Assembly (NCBI GenBank): GCA_017521405.1
Contig: JAFXCP010000006.1
Coordinates: forward strand, 1 to 64,000
Length of the DNA stretch: 64,000 nucleotides
From: Akkermansia sp.
GTDB taxonomy: Bacteria; Verrucomicrobiota; Verrucomicrobiia; Verrucomicrobiales; Akkermansiaceae
Direction: 5' to 3'
A program made the translations under genes and the position numbers. The stretch's first letter is position 1; every line of letters starts with the position of its first letter. The notes under the pieces were generated by a model. It was not told where the DNA came from. It searched no databases and saw only the letters and a program-made list of their open reading frames with translations. Shown here in pieces: positions 51,335 to 61,364 of this stretch.

Positions 51335-52723
51335 TCAGGTATGTTTGAAGGCCATCGCCTCGGATTCTTCGAGGTGCTGTGCCGTTGTGTGCTGCGACAG
51401 AAAGTCGATGCCTCGTTTCATGTCCTCAATCAGGAGGCTCGCCATGTCCATGGTGAAACCTTGCCGTACCATAATGCGCATTACAACGGTATCCTCCACA
51501 TGAGCGGGGAGACTGAAGGCCGGCACTTGCCACCCACGGATTCTGAGCCTGTCGGACAGTTCGTATAGATTGTAGGGTGTGGCGTTATTTGCTTTCATGT
51601 AGAAGCATACGGCCGGTATGTCTTTCTGCGGATTACCTTGGCTGATAAATTCAAAGGCTCCCAATTTGCTGATTTCCTTCGCCAGATATGCGGCTACGTT
51701 ATAGGCTGCCATATGGATATTTTTGTACCCCTCCTTACCTAGGCGCACAAAGTTGTAATACTGGGCAATTACTTGCCCTGCCGGGCGGGAGAAGTTGATG
51801 GCGATGGTGGGAATGCTTCCGCCCAGGTAGTTTACTGCAAAGGTGAGTTCCTTGGGCAGTTCGTTTTCATCCCTCCAGATTACCCAACCACAGCCCAAGG
51901 GAGCAAGCCCATATTTGTGCCCGCTGGAGCTGATGGATTTGACGCGAGGAAGACGAAAATCGAAGGGAATTTCCGGGGCACAGAAGGGGGCAAGGAATCC
52001 ACCGCTGGCTGCATCTACGTGTATATCCACATCCGGACCTCCTGATGCGGCAAGTTTATCCAGTACTTGTGCCACGGCTTCGGGAAACTCATACTGCCCT
52101 GTGTAGGTAACACCAAAGGTGGGTACCACGCAGATGGTGTTTTCATCCACACGGCGGAGGATTTCTTTTTCACTCATGCAGTATTGGCCCTTTTCCATGG
52201 GGATTTCCCGGATTTCCACCCCCCAATAACGACAAAATTTGTGCCAGCAGATTTGTACCGGTCCGCATACTAAATTGGGTTTGTCGCAAGGTTTGCCCTC
52301 TTCTTGTCTTTTCCGGCGCCAGCGCCACAGGGCGGCCATTCCACCGAGCATGCATGCTTCGCTGGAGCCAATGGTGGAGCAGCCGATAATGCGCTCTTGT
52401 GCCGGGGCATTCCACAGGGAGGCAATCATGCGTACGCAGCGCATTTCCAGCTCCGCGCATTGTGGATATTCGTCCTTGTCAATCATGTTTTTGCTGATGC
52501 TGAGATCCATCAGCTTGTGAATTTGCTCGTCATCCCAGGTTTGGCAAAAGGTTGCCAGATTTTGACGTGCGTTGCCATCGAGCAGGAGTTCTGCTTTGAT
52601 GAGTTCGTAGGCATCCTCCGGGCGCATAGAATCCTCGGGGAATGCAGCGGAGGGTAGGGGCTTAGCCACATCCTCCGCGCCATAGATGCTTGTGCGGGTG
52701 TTATCGTGTTGGCAGTGTTTCAT
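51335..52723 (-). CDS. gadB: Glutamate decarboxylase
   Basis: 462 aa, close to E. coli GadB (466). PLP lysine is K270 in [45 protein letters not shown] and [11 protein letters not shown] are family marks. It converts glutamate to GABA and CO2, consuming a proton (acid resistance). No GadC antiporter is in the window. The ATG at 52723 has GGAG 4-5 nt upstream; it lies 46 nt after lnt and is probably co-transcribed. The C terminus ([22 protein letters not shown]) keeps the His-Thr end of GadB. Confidence 0.93.
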   Translation of the reverse strand: MKHCQHDNTRTSIYGAEDVAKPLPSAAFPEDSMRPEDAYELIKAELLLDGNARQNLATFCQTWDDEQIHKLMDLSISKNMIDKDEYPQCAELEMRCVRMIASLWNAPAQERIIGCSTIGSSEACMLGGMAALWRWRRKRQEEGKPCDKPNLVCGPVQICWHKFCRYWGVEIREIPMEKGQYCMSEKEILRRVDENTICVVPTFGVTYTGQYEFPEAVAQVLDKLAASGGPDVDIHVDAASGGFLAPFCAPEIPFDFRLPRVKSISSSGHKYGLAPLGCGWVIWRDENELPKELTFAVNYLGGSIPTIAINFSRPAGQVIAQYYNFVRLGKEGYKNIHMAAYNVAAYLAKEISKLGAFEFISQGNPQKDIPAVCFYMKANNATPYNLYELSDRLRIRGWQVPAFSLPAHVEDTVVMRIMVRQGFTMDMASLLIEDMKRGIDFLSQHTTAQHLEESEAMAFKHT

Positions 52724-52769
52724 GTCTCCGTAGAGACACTTGCCGCCACCTTCTTCGTGCAAAAACAGC

Positions 52770-54680
52770 TTATGGCTTCCTCCTCCAGCCGGGGATGCTT
52801 GTACCCAGTGCCAGCACTCCGCATACGCCTACTGCCCAGTTGCCCAATAAGGCAAAAAGAGTATAGCCCGCCTCTTTGTCCACCGGTAGCACGGCATAGC
52901 TATACCCGGCCATGTGCGGGCTGCCATCCGCTTTACACAGCGCATGGATGAGGGCGCCATTGGGGGCAATGGCACAGGTAAGCCCCATATTGGCTGCCCT
53001 CACCATTGGGCGGCGCAGTTCGATGCAGCGGAATGCTGCGTTGCGAGCCTGCTGTACGCCGCAAGCGGAGTTCCGGAACCATGCATCGTTCGAGATGTTG
53101 ATGATGACTTGCGGTCCCTTCCGAACAAATTTGGTAAGGAGAGGTCCTACGGTGTCTTCGTAACAGATGGCGGGAATGACACCCACTGTCTCATTCGTGC
53201 CGGGAACCGGCGTGGGGATGGGCATATCTCCTGTGCCGGGGCGTATACCTTCGTCAATCTGAGTTCCCGTCATTTCTGCGTAGATATCGCTAATCCATTG
53301 GAAGTTTTCCGCATAGGGAATGTACTCACCAAAGGGCATGAGGTGCTGCTTGGAAACAGTGGAAATGCTCTCTGCTCCGGCAGGAATAAAGGCCATGGAG
53401 TTGCTCATACCACGGTAGCGGGCTCGTGCCGAATCCTCAGGGAAAGGTTCCCAGAGGTATTCGTCCACGCCGGAGAAAAGGACGAAAGATTGTCCGCCGA
53501 GTTGCTGTATTTGCTCCCGCACCAGAGGTAATCCGTTCGGGGAAAAGAGGGAACTCTCCAAGATGCCGTCCGAGAGGAGTTGCCCGGTGGTGATGTTTCT
53601 TTGCAGGGGGGTACCCATGGCACTCTCCGGCCATACGACCCATACCGGCAGCTGTTGGATGATGCCGACTTCCGGGTTTTTCATTGCACGGCGTATGGTG
53701 TTTTTCTGGATGTCCTCGAAGGCGTTTCGAGTTGTGCGGAGGTACTCTCCATACAAGCCGGGTTGCATGGGTCCTCCTTCGATGCGTTCCCTCTGGTCAA
53801 TGTTGATTTGTACACCCATTACCGGAAGTTGTAACACACTTTCCCTTTGCATCATGTGCGTAGGGGAGTATGCCTTGGAAAGTGCGAGTCCTCCCAAAAA
53901 GAGGCCAAAGAGAATAATGGCCATACCATAGAAATCCCAAGGGGGACAGCCTTTCCCCACACCATGAAAGTGTTTCCATGTGCGGCGGAAAGCACCCCAG
54001 AGGATGATGGCGGTGCAGGCAGGAAGGAAGGAAAGCGCGGCCGTGCCTACATATTCCGCCCACTGCACCATGGAGAGCCCGTTGTAGAGACCCATACCTA
54101 GGCTGTTCCAACTGAAACCGAGGGTGCCGCTGGCACGCATCCATTCGATGCAGACCCACAGGGCACCGCCCCCCAGTGCCGCACGGAGGGTGGAGAGCAA
54201 ATCCCGGTGTGCCCAAGCGGCCCACACTTCTTTTTTTTGCGGATAGGATAAGGATTCCGTGGCGGGACCTTCTTCCAGTCTGGGGCGTAAAAGGGTATTA
54301 GCTATGCCTCCCCAAAGCCCCACCAGTAGCGCGTATACGGACATGAGTGGAAAAAAGGCGATGGCCAAAAAGATGGGCTGGGGAATCCGGAATACATACC
54401 CCACATTGTGAATCCACCAGAAGGATACGCAGTACCACCCCATGCCGTACAGCCAGCCATGGAAAAATCCGCGCCGAAAGCCTCGCTCCCCCAGCCAGAG
54501 AACGCTTAGAAACGGCAGCAGCCCCGCCCATACCCAATTGCCAAAATCGTACGGAGGAAAGGCAAGTGCCATGGATGCCCCGGAAAGAAGGCAAACTAAC
54601 CACCCTAAGCGCAAAAACAAGCTGCGCCGGGGCTCTGCTTTAGCGAGCGCGGCCGCCGAATCGGCAGGTTGTGGACTCAT
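52770..54680 (-). CDS. lnt: Apolipoprotein N-acyltransferase
   Basis: 636 aa, longer than E. coli Lnt (512). About seven N-terminal membrane helices precede a carbon-nitrogen hydrolase domain with the Glu-Lys-Cys triad: E in [10 protein letters not shown] in [14 protein letters not shown] in [10 protein letters not shown] final helix follows. It adds the third acyl chain to lipoproteins in the inner membrane, consistent with the lipoprotein genes in this window. The extra length lies in the loop between helices (about 135-175) and around 300-400. Confidence 0.93.
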   Translation of the reverse strand: MSPQPADSAAALAKAEPRRSLFLRLGWLVCLLSGASMALAFPPYDFGNWVWAGLLPFLSVLWLGERGFRRGFFHGWLYGMGWYCVSFWWIHNVGYVFRIPQPIFLAIAFFPLMSVYALLVGLWGGIANTLLRPRLEEGPATESLSYPQKKEVWAAWAHRDLLSTLRAALGGGALWVCIEWMRASGTLGFSWNSLGMGLYNGLSMVQWAEYVGTAALSFLPACTAIILWGAFRRTWKHFHGVGKGCPPWDFYGMAIILFGLFLGGLALSKAYSPTHMMQRESVLQLPVMGVQINIDQRERIEGGPMQPGLYGEYLRTTRNAFEDIQKNTIRRAMKNPEVGIIQQLPVWVVWPESAMGTPLQRNITTGQLLSDGILESSLFSPNGLPLVREQIQQLGGQSFVLFSGVDEYLWEPFPEDSARARYRGMSNSMAFIPAGAESISTVSKQHLMPFGEYIPYAENFQWISDIYAEMTGTQIDEGIRPGTGDMPIPTPVPGTNETVGVIPAICYEDTVGPLLTKFVRKGPQVIINISNDAWFRNSACGVQQARNAAFRCIELRRPMVRAANMGLTCAIAPNGALIHALCKADGSPHMAGYSYAVLPVDKEAGYTLFALLGNWAVGVCGVLALGTSIPGWRRKP

Positions 54681-54700
54681 TGTGTGTGTAAGGGAGGGGA

Positions 54701-55297
54701 TTACAGCTCGTTTGCCGGTATGCAGGTAAAGCCCATGTGGTGCAGTTCCGCGCTGCCCTCATTGCGGTAGGATATTTCCACCCTCCAGAGAGGTTCCTCT
54801 GTATTTAGCTGGTGAAGGAGGTAATCATCCCCCGTGGTGTAGCCGGTTTCAATGCGTACTGTGGCGTTTTTGCCCTCGGTTTTAATGTTATTGCTTTCCC
54901 GGGATTCAAAAGTTCCGGCGTTGTAGGGCAGGTAAACGGTATCACCCTGCTGGTTGCCCCGGCTATTAAGAACCTCCAGCACAAGGTGCCCTTTCCCGGT
55001 GCCTTCGCCAAGTTGCAGGGTGATTTCGGGGTAGCAATGGCTTCGCAGTTCCATACGAGCGTCCCCGACAGAGCTTTTCCAGCATGCTTGCATACTATCG
55101 ATGGAGATGTTCTCCCCCTTCCACGGAAATACGATGCCGCCCTCCCGCCAATTATCTACAGGCAAGGCATTGTATACATAGAGCCCTGCACCCAGAGCTG
55201 CCATGAGGGAAAGACACCCTACCCCTCCCCATATTTTTTGAGAAAGGCTCATTTTTAGTTCTCCGTTGGCTTTCTTTTGAGTATCCTGCTCGCGCAT
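54701..55297 (-). CDS. Membrane-anchored hypothetical protein upstream of lnt
   Basis: 198 aa from ATG 55297 (MREQDTQKKANGELKMSLSQ). One helix (about residues 23-44, VGCLSLMAALGAGLYVYNAL) anchors a periplasmic beta-rich domain (ISIDSMQACWKSS, ITLQLGEGTGKGHLVLEVLN, ELHHMGFTCIP). No family recognised. It is first in an operon with lnt and gadB. The promoter 8 nt upstream decides the start. Confidence 0.6.
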   Translation of the reverse strand: MREQDTQKKANGELKMSLSQKIWGGVGCLSLMAALGAGLYVYNALPVDNWREGGIVFPWKGENISIDSMQACWKSSVGDARMELRSHCYPEITLQLGEGTGKGHLVLEVLNSRGNQQGDTVYLPYNAGTFESRESNNIKTEGKNATVRIETGYTTGDDYLLHQLNTEEPLWRVEISYRNEGSAELHHMGFTCIPANEL

Positions 55298-55305
55298 GAC
55301 TCCAT

Positions 55306-55335
55306 TTTGTACCGAAAAATGCAATGATGCAACAA
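55306..55335 (-). promoter_or_regulatory. Promoter of lnt-gadB operon
   Basis: TTGTTG (55335-55330), 18 bp, TACAAA (55311-55306), 8 nt to ATG 55297. Confidence 0.55.
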
Positions 55336-55401
55336 AAAAGGTTTACATTCCGCAAAAAAAGAGTAAAAAATAAGGTCGGTTCAAACCAACCCATACACAA
55401 A

Positions 55402-55635
55402 ATGGCCGATATCGACGATAAAACTGAAAAAAATGTACCCGGTAAGTTCTATGTGGATTGCAACTGCATCGACTGTGACCTGTGCCGTGAAACCGCTCCC
55501 GATTTCTTCGCTCGCGATGATGATGAGGGTGTTTCCTATGTGAGCAAGCAGCCTGAGACGGACGAGGAAATCGCCCTGTGCCAAGAGGCTCTTGAAGGGT
55601 GCCCCGTACAGGCTATCGGTGACGATGGGGAGTAA
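55402..55635 (+). CDS. Small [4Fe-4S] ferredoxin
   Basis: 77 aa from MADIDDKTEKNVPGKFYVD. Cluster ligands CIDCDLC (CxxCxxC) and the distal Cys of EGCPVQAI hold one [4Fe-4S] cluster; a second cluster is absent, as in D. gigas-type ferredoxins. It carries electrons in the cytoplasm; partner enzyme unknown. Upstream in-frame ATGs would give a basic extension not typical of ferredoxins. Confidence 0.85.
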   Translation: MADIDDKTEKNVPGKFYVDCNCIDCDLCRETAPDFFARDDDEGVSYVSKQPETDEEIALCQEALEGCPVQAIGDDGE

Positions 55636-55672
55636 AGCCCCGCTGCCGGTAAGAGTTTAATCCTCTGGATTG

Positions 55673-55711
55673 AGCGGTTCGGAGGTGCGTTCCTCCGAAC
55701 CGCTTTTCTTA
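55673..55711 (+). terminator. Ferredoxin terminator
   Basis: AGCGGTTCGGAGG (55673-55685) / CCTCCGAACCGCT (55692-55704), then TTTCTT. Confidence 0.85.
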
Positions 55712-55719
55712 CCAAAATT

Positions 55720-56208
55720 GTGGCACGCAAAAAGAAAGCAGAGGCTTTGCCTCTTGCCGCGCCTCTTCCGGTCTCCCGCCGAGTAGAGCCGCATTATCGT
55801 ATGCACCGTATGCCGGATGGTTCGGAGCGGGCAGAGCCGGTGCAGAGCTTCGCGGAGGTGTGCCGAAACCAAGCCTTGGCCGATTTTCTGGGGGGATGCC
55901 CGGAGGCTTTCTCCGGGGAGCATATGCGCCCCATGGATTCCATTTTGGGGGAATTGCTCAGCGAGCTAAAATTGCAGGAGGAGGCATTTGCTCCTGCCAT
56001 TTTGGACGAGGCCTGGTTGCAGGCCGTGGGACCCGGATTGGCAGATGTGTCTCGTTTGGTCGCAGTTTCTCGTAAAAGTGCGCGTGTGGTGGTGAGCCAC
56101 CCGAGTGTGCGTTACGAGGTGACGAGGCTGCGCCCTCAGATTATCCAAGCTCTGAATCGCTCGTTTGGCGAAGGTGTTGTGGCGCGGCTCAGTTTAGTGA
56201 ATAGCTAA
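55720..56208 (+). CDS. DUF721/DciA-like protein
   Basis: 162 aa with a GTG start. The C-terminal half, AWLQAVGPGLADVSRLVAVS, then KSARVVVSHPSVRYEVTRLR, fits the DUF721 KH-like domain of DciA, which loads the replicative helicase DnaB in bacteria lacking DnaC. The N-terminal part is basic and less conserved. It ends 10 nt from the convergent response regulator. Confidence 0.7.
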   Translation: MARKKKAEALPLAAPLPVSRRVEPHYRMHRMPDGSERAEPVQSFAEVCRNQALADFLGGCPEAFSGEHMRPMDSILGELLSELKLQEEAFAPAILDEAWLQAVGPGLADVSRLVAVSRKSARVVVSHPSVRYEVTRLRPQIIQALNRSFGEGVVARLSLVNS

Positions 56209-56218
56209 TGCTTGTTCG

Positions 56219-56902
56219 CTATTCCTGCGGGGAATAGTAATAACCGATTCCTCGTTCTGTGACAATACAGGAGGCGTACTCTCCTAATTTCTGGCGCAGT
56301 CGTTTAATGTGCGTATCTAAGGCGCGTGTTTGGGTTGTGTCTGCGTAGCCCAGAATGAGGTTTTGGAGCTTGTAACGGTCCTGTACTTTTCCCGGGCGCT
56401 CCAGCAAGTAGGCCAGTAGTTTGAACTCGGAGGTGGTTAGGTCTAAGGTGGCTCCATTGAGGGTGGCGTGCAGGCTATTCTTATCCAAGCTAATAGGTCC
56501 GGCAGAGATGAGCATTCTGGTTGCACTCTGGTTCGCTCTTTTTAAAATGTTTCGTACGCGGAGTACCAACTCCTTGGTGCTGAAAGGCTTGGTAATGTAG
56601 TCATCTGCTCCGAGCGCTAGGCCTTCTAATCGGTCGTCCGGCTGTGCTTTTGCTGTGAGAAAGAGGGTGGGGATGCCGGCAGTGAGCGGATTAGCCTGCA
56701 TGGCGCGGAAGATTTCCAGCCCATTCATTCCGGGTAGCATCACATCCAAAATCACACAATCCGGGATTTTTGCGCGGATGAGTTCCCAGGCCTCCGTGCC
56801 ATGATGTACCATGGAGGTGTTCCAGCCCTCCCGCTCTAAGCGAAAGGCCACCAAGCCTGCGATGTCCTCATCATCTTCCACTATCAGAATGTGCATGCTC
56901 AT
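56219..56902 (-). CDS. OmpR/PhoB-family response regulator
   Basis: 227 aa. Receiver domain MHILIVEDDEDIAG with phospho-acceptor Asp in CVILDVMLPGMNG, switch Thr in LFLTAKAQ and Lys in DDYITKPF. A winged-helix DNA-binding domain follows (LTTSEFKLLAYLLERPGKV, ALDTHIKRLRQKLG, TERGIGYYY). No histidine kinase gene is adjacent, so it is an orphan here. Start at MSMHILIVED; MHILIVED 6 nt on is equally possible. Confidence 0.9.
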   Translation of the reverse strand: MSMHILIVEDDEDIAGLVAFRLEREGWNTSMVHHGTEAWELIRAKIPDCVILDVMLPGMNGLEIFRAMQANPLTAGIPTLFLTAKAQPDDRLEGLALGADDYITKPFSTKELVLRVRNILKRANQSATRMLISAGPISLDKNSLHATLNGATLDLTTSEFKLLAYLLERPGKVQDRYKLQNLILGYADTTQTRALDTHIKRLRQKLGEYASCIVTERGIGYYYSPQE

Positions 56903-56922
56903 ACTTGTGTGTTGGTAGGTGG

Positions 56923-56951
56923 ATTTCAGCACATACGATGGGAGTTTTCAA
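56923..56951 (-). promoter_or_regulatory. Putative response-regulator promoter
   Basis: TTGAAA (56951-56946), 17 bp, TGAAAT (56928-56923), a weak -10; 20 nt to the first ATG. Confidence 0.35.
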
Positions 56952-56991
56952 GAATATTTTTGTGACGCTAAAGCCACATGGCGAAGATGTG

Positions 56992-57933
56992 CTATACTTG
57001 TGCTGCCTCTTCCCACAGTGGGAGCTCCGCCCCAATAAGCCATGGCGTATATTCCGGCGGAATGGGGGATTGCAGGGCGATGCGCTTGCCCGTGGATGGG
57101 TGGTTGAATGCCAAGCGCCATGCATGCAGCATGAGCCGCCCGGGTTTTGCTTTTTGCCGTTGCGGGTGAGCATAAATGGGGTCTCCCACCAGCGGATGCC
57201 CTAAATGCAGCATATGTACTCGTATTTGGTGGGTGCGCCCGGTGTGCAGAGTACACATGACGAGGGATGAATCCGTGGAGGCATCGTAGTGCAATACCTG
57301 CCAATCCGTAATAGCTGGTTTGCCGGACCCCGGATTAACTACTGCCATTTTGAGGCGATTAACCGGGTGGCGCCCTATGTTGGTAAAGATGGTGCCGGTA
57401 TTTTCTTTGGGGCAGCCTTGCACTACGGCAAGGTAGATTTTCCCAGTATCCCGGTTGGCAAATTGCGAGGTAAGGGAGAGGTGGGCAGAATCGTTTTTGG
57501 CCACGACGATGCAGCCGCTGGTATCCTTATCCAAACGGTGAACAATACCGGGGCGTTCTACGCCGCCTATGCCGGAGAGCCCGTTTCTGCAGTGCCATAA
57601 CACAGCGTTTACCAAGGTGCCATCCGGGTTGCCTGCGGCCGGGTGTACCACCATGCCGCTTTCTTTATCGATGACAATAACGTCCTCGTCCTCGTAAAGC
57701 ACGGAGATGGGGATATCCTGTGGTTGTGCTTCTGCAGGTTCCGGTTCCGGGATGTTGATTTCGATACGCATCATCCGTTCCACCGGGGTTTTAGCCTTGG
57801 TGGATTTTCCGTTAATCGTGATTTGGCCTTCTTTGATGAGAGCTTGGATTCTGGCTCGGGAAAGCTCCGGAAGCTGTGCTGCCAAAAATTGATCCAAGCG
57901 GGTGCCGAAGGAATCTTCTACAATGATGAGCAT
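56992..57933 (-). CDS. rluD: RluD-like 23S rRNA pseudouridine synthase
   Basis: 313 aa. An N-terminal S4 RNA-binding domain (TRLDQFLAAQLPELSRARIQ) precedes the RluA/RluD catalytic domain with HRLDKDTSG carrying the catalytic Asp; HTGRTHQIRVH and GHPLVGDPIY complete the pattern. Members pseudouridylate helix 69 of 23S rRNA. Last gene of hprK-nif3-rluD with 17 nt spacing. Confidence 0.9.
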   Translation of the reverse strand: MLIIVEDSFGTRLDQFLAAQLPELSRARIQALIKEGQITINGKSTKAKTPVERMMRIEINIPEPEPAEAQPQDIPISVLYEDEDVIVIDKESGMVVHPAAGNPDGTLVNAVLWHCRNGLSGIGGVERPGIVHRLDKDTSGCIVVAKNDSAHLSLTSQFANRDTGKIYLAVVQGCPKENTGTIFTNIGRHPVNRLKMAVVNPGSGKPAITDWQVLHYDASTDSSLVMCTLHTGRTHQIRVHMLHLGHPLVGDPIYAHPQRQKAKPGRLMLHAWRLAFNHPSTGKRIALQSPIPPEYTPWLIGAELPLWEEAAQV

Positions 57934-57950
57934 AGCGTTGAGTTTCTCGC

Positions 57951-58712
57951 TTACATGCCGGTGGGATGGTCGATGAAGATGCAGGGAAGCCCGAAAGAAT
58001 CTTCCAATAGCTTCCCGATAGCCTTCACTCCGAATGTCTCCGTAGCATAGTGCCCGGCAAAAAGGATGTTGATTCCCATGTCTCGTGCGGCGTTGCTTAC
58101 CCAGTGGTTTTCTTCCCCTGTCAGGTATGTACTGTATCCTTTAGCTTGTACTTGGTAAATTTCCTCACCTCCGCCGCCGGAGCATAGAACAATGCGCCCG
58201 GCCGGTGCAGACTCATCGTGCATTACGCCGGTGACTTCGGCACCGGTGATGGCGGCGTATCGCTGGCTGAGTTCTCCCACGGTGCCGGGGTAGAATCCGG
58301 AAAGACCAATCAGGGTGCCGTGGTAGTCTAACTCCGGTTTTACGTCCTGCAAGCCCAGTTCTCGGGCTATGCAGGCATTATTCCCCAATGTGGGGTGCAT
58401 ATCCAGCGGAAGGTGGGCGGAATACACGGCCAAATTTCCCTGTAGGCAGGTTTCCACCTTGCGTTTCCACCACCCGGTGAGGGGGCGCAATCCGCACCAG
58501 AAAAGTCCGTGGTGAAGTATCAGCAAATCCGCACCTGCTGCCACGGCGGCTTCCAGTGTTTGTTGGGAACCATCCACGGCTAGTGCAACTTTGTTAACGC
58601 TGCCGGAGTTTTCCACCTGCAGCCCATTCATGGCTACGGCGGCGTCTTTAATTTCTGCTATCCGTAGGGTGGTGTCCAGCAGGTCGGCAATTTGGTGAAG
58701 GGGGGTACTCAT
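57951..58712 (-). CDS. Nif3-like dinuclear metal protein (DUF34)
   Basis: 253 aa. Metal ligands are visible in LLILHHGLFW, AHLPLDMHPTLGN and AGHYATETFG. The family (YbgI/Nif3) forms toroidal hexamers with two metals per subunit; GTP cyclohydrolase I type 2 and metal-chaperone roles have been proposed, none certain. It lies 11 nt after hprK. Confidence 0.9.
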   Translation of the reverse strand: MSTPLHQIADLLDTTLRIAEIKDAAVAMNGLQVENSGSVNKVALAVDGSQQTLEAAVAAGADLLILHHGLFWCGLRPLTGWWKRKVETCLQGNLAVYSAHLPLDMHPTLGNNACIARELGLQDVKPELDYHGTLIGLSGFYPGTVGELSQRYAAITGAEVTGVMHDESAPAGRIVLCSGGGGEEIYQVQAKGYSTYLTGEENHWVSNAARDMGINILFAGHYATETFGVKAIGKLLEDSFGLPCIFIDHPTGM

Positions 58713-58723
58713 AAGCTTGGTGT

Positions 58724-59698
58724 TTAGTCGGCATTGCCTCGGTAAATGGTTTTGCGTGCGATTTCTCGATTCAGGCGTTTATTAAATTCCCCGGCCATAT
58801 CGTAGCCGCTTTCGCGCAGGTATTTGCCTAAAGCTGCCACTTCTACCAGTCGGGACATATCACGCCCCGGTGCTACCGGCAAGTTGAGACGTTCGACATC
58901 CACGCCGAGAATGGAGGTCGTTTTGTGTTCCATGCCAAGGCGTTCAATTTCCGTCATCTCTCCGGCAAAGAGGTTAATGATGAGGTCAATGCGCTTTTCC
59001 CTTCGGTAGGCTTTCAGACCGAATAAGTTGGTTACATTGATGATGCCCAGCCCGCGGATTTCGATAAAGCCGCTGCTGAGGGATGGTGCATGGGCAATGA
59101 GTTCCCCTCCTAAATTGCGGATGCGTACCATATCATCGGCCACCAAAGCTGCACCGCGTTCTACTAAACCGAGGGAAATTTCGCTCTTGCCTACGCCTCC
59201 TTTCCCGGTAATCAGTACGCCCACGCCACGCACATCGACCATGCAACCATGTACGGTGGTGCTATCGGCGAATTCGTTCTCCAAAATGACTGTGGCCCGA
59301 TTTACGAATTCCATGGTGAGCAAATCCGAGCGGAATACGGAAATGGAATGGCTGTCCGCAATTTGGAGTACATCTTGCGGCACATCATAGCCGCGTGCAA
59401 AGATAAAACAGGGGGTATCTTCGGCGCAAATACCCTCCAAGCGAGTGTGGCGTTCTTCTCCTTGAAGGGTGGAAAGATAGGCCATTTCTGCGGCTCCGAA
59501 TACTTGGATGCGCTCGTGTGCAAAATAGCCGAGATAACCCGCAAGTGCCAAGCCCGGGCGGTTCAATGCCGGCTGGATGATATATCTGCTCATCCCTGCC
59601 GGAGTATTTAGCAGTTGTAATTCCAAATCGGTCCTGTATTTCTCGTAGAAACGAGCCACAGGCACTTGCTCCACTTTACGGACGATGGGGTCTTTCAT
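58724..59698 (-). CDS. hprK: HPr kinase/phosphorylase
   Basis: 324 aa. Walker A GKGGVGKS (165-172), the downstream DDMVRI and the HprK signature EIRGLGIINV are present. It phosphorylates or dephosphorylates Ser of HPr, or an HPr-like protein, in carbon regulation. No ptsH is visible here. The promoter is 10 nt upstream. Length matches the family. Confidence 0.93.
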   Translation of the reverse strand: MKDPIVRKVEQVPVARFYEKYRTDLELQLLNTPAGMSRYIIQPALNRPGLALAGYLGYFAHERIQVFGAAEMAYLSTLQGEERHTRLEGICAEDTPCFIFARGYDVPQDVLQIADSHSISVFRSDLLTMEFVNRATVILENEFADSTTVHGCMVDVRGVGVLITGKGGVGKSEISLGLVERGAALVADDMVRIRNLGGELIAHAPSLSSGFIEIRGLGIINVTNLFGLKAYRREKRIDLIINLFAGEMTEIERLGMEHKTTSILGVDVERLNLPVAPGRDMSRLVEVAALGKYLRESGYDMAGEFNKRLNREIARKTIYRGNAD

Positions 59699-59708
59699 AC
59701 CGGACTTT

Positions 59709-59738
59709 ATTGTACACGATGTTCACTGTGGGAGTCAA
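59709..59738 (-). promoter_or_regulatory. hprK promoter (near-leaderless)
   Basis: TTGACT (59738-59733), 18 bp, TACAAT (59714-59709), 10 nt to ATG. Confidence 0.8.
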
Positions 59739-59744
59739 GACTTC

Positions 59745-60421
59745 CTACACGCGCAGAAAAGCCTTATGTTTGTACAGAAAGTGCAGTACCACCCAGAATA
59801 ATCCATAGGAACAAAGAGCAAAGAGTAGGGTGGCATGCTCCTCCCCGCACAAGCGGCTTACGCCATAAAAAAGCGGGTGGGCAATACCCCACCACAGGTT
59901 GTGCCCGTGGGGACCATGTACCTCTGCCAGAAGGTAGGCCAGTAGTGCATTGCAGCCAATGACTTGCAGCGGGTAGGCCAGCCAGTGCAAATAGGTGCAG
60001 CAGTCAAATAATAAGTGAAATAATGCCAGAAGCAGTAAACACCAGCCACCGCTCCACAGTACCATGGTAGTTGTAAACAGGTGCTTGATGAGGGGCGTGT
60101 CTTTTTCCAAGCCCCATGCTGCCAGTGACCTTGCAGGTGGCAGTCGATGTAATAGGCCAAATTGTTGCGGGGCTGGAAGAGTCCTGCTTCCTGGTGCTGA
60201 TAGGGTACAAAACGTAACAATGCCCAGTATAGCAGTAGGCTGCATAAAAGTACGATGGAACTAATTAGGTATCCTTCTGCAATGGCTTGCAATGTGTTAC
60301 AGAATTAGCTCATATGCTCCGTTTCGGCACTTGCAAGATTTCCTTGCACCAGCATGCCTCGCAGGGCATCGATGCTGATGATTCTTTGCCGGGCAGGGGC
60401 GGTGGTGAGGTTATTTTGAGC
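59745..60421 (-). pseudogene. Decayed HGSNAT/DUF5009-like membrane acyltransferase
   Basis: Three family fragments appear in order but in different frames. RQRIISIDALRGM (near 60370-60400) is the N-terminal signature. GYLISSIVLLCSLLLYWALL...LAYYIDCHLQ (about 60120-60270) matches the middle, and LIKHLFTTTMVLWSGGWCLL...YPLQVIGCNALLAYLL (about 59920-60105) the C-terminal helices. The frame breaks between fragments, and much of the region between SIDALRG and GYLI is missing. Intact relatives transfer acetyl groups to glycan amino sugars across a membrane. The stop of the upstream gene overlaps the first fragment. Confidence 0.75.
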
Positions 60422-61355
60422 TATGGGTAAACGATTCTCCGAAAATGCGACCAAAGACGGGACCATTAACAAAATCGGCCAGTTCTGCCACGCCGTAGCA
60501 GCCATTTGCCTGCCACTCCTGAAGGAGAGGAATTACTCTGTGTGCTACAAGGCGAGCCGTGGGTGCTGCTGTTCCCCAGCAGTCCGGCCAAGGCTGAGCC
60601 GGATTAGCGAAGTTTTCCAAAAGTTCGTGTCCTAGGTGACGAAGTTTCGGTGCTAAGGTACGGGCGGTCTGTTCATCACAGACGGAAGCCATACGGAATA
60701 AGAAACGCAGCAATTCTTGCTCCACCCTGCTCCCGCAGAAACGCTCCGGAAGCCCGCTGGGAGCACCTGCGACCAAATGGCGTACCGGGTTATCCAGAGT
60801 CACACTCTTCGGTAGTACGGGGGTAACCAAATCGGCCGCTCCATCCTCTGCATCTAGTACTATTTCTTGTACTGCTAAACACGTCGATTCCTTATTTTGA
60901 AAGGATTGCTGCATGCTTATCTTCCATACAAGCATGATATGTTGCTGACGATGTATCTTTCCATTGGGCATGCGCAGGTGCGAGTGCCCCATATCGTAGA
61001 TACCATACTGTGTGTGCGTGTGCCGGAGGGAGCTTTCCGCATGCAAAATCGGGGCTGCGCTGCCGATAATAAGTTTCTCTCCTTCAGTGGAAAAGTTCAA
61101 CGTCCACGCTGCTTTTCCCTTTAATCGGCGGAAGATATCCTCGTCTCCCACAAACACTGTTCTTGCCGGACTGTTTGCAAGATTCCAAGTGTAGTTAATT
61201 CGGAGAGGATGAGCCGGCTTTTTTTCTAAATATATCATTTGCACGGATGGAAACTGCACAGAATCTGCTTGCCATGCCGGTCTTAGCGCCACACACAAAT
61301 ATGCTGTGGTAAAAAAGGCAAGAAGTACAGCAATGCGAGTAAACCATTTCCTCAT
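60411..61355 (-). CDS. Exported/anchored hypothetical protein
   Basis: 314 aa. MRKWFTRIAVLLAFFTTAYLCVAL is a signal or anchor helix. A beta-rich N-terminal half (WTLNFSTEGEKLIIGSAA, IMLVWKISMQQSF) is followed by a helical C-terminal half (QELLRFLFRMASVCDEQT). No family recognised. It immediately precedes, and was probably co-transcribed with, the decayed acyltransferase. Start fixed by the promoter 9 nt upstream. Confidence 0.65.
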   Translation of the reverse strand: MRKWFTRIAVLLAFFTTAYLCVALRPAWQADSVQFPSVQMIYLEKKPAHPLRINYTWNLANSPARTVFVGDEDIFRRLKGKAAWTLNFSTEGEKLIIGSAAPILHAESSLRHTHTQYGIYDMGHSHLRMPNGKIHRQQHIMLVWKISMQQSFQNKESTCLAVQEIVLDAEDGAADLVTPVLPKSVTLDNPVRHLVAGAPSGLPERFCGSRVEQELLRFLFRMASVCDEQTARTLAPKLRHLGHELLENFANPAQPWPDCWGTAAPTARLVAHRVIPLLQEWQANGCYGVAELADFVNGPVFGRIFGESFTHSSK

Positions 61356-61364
61356 CGTTGTTCT

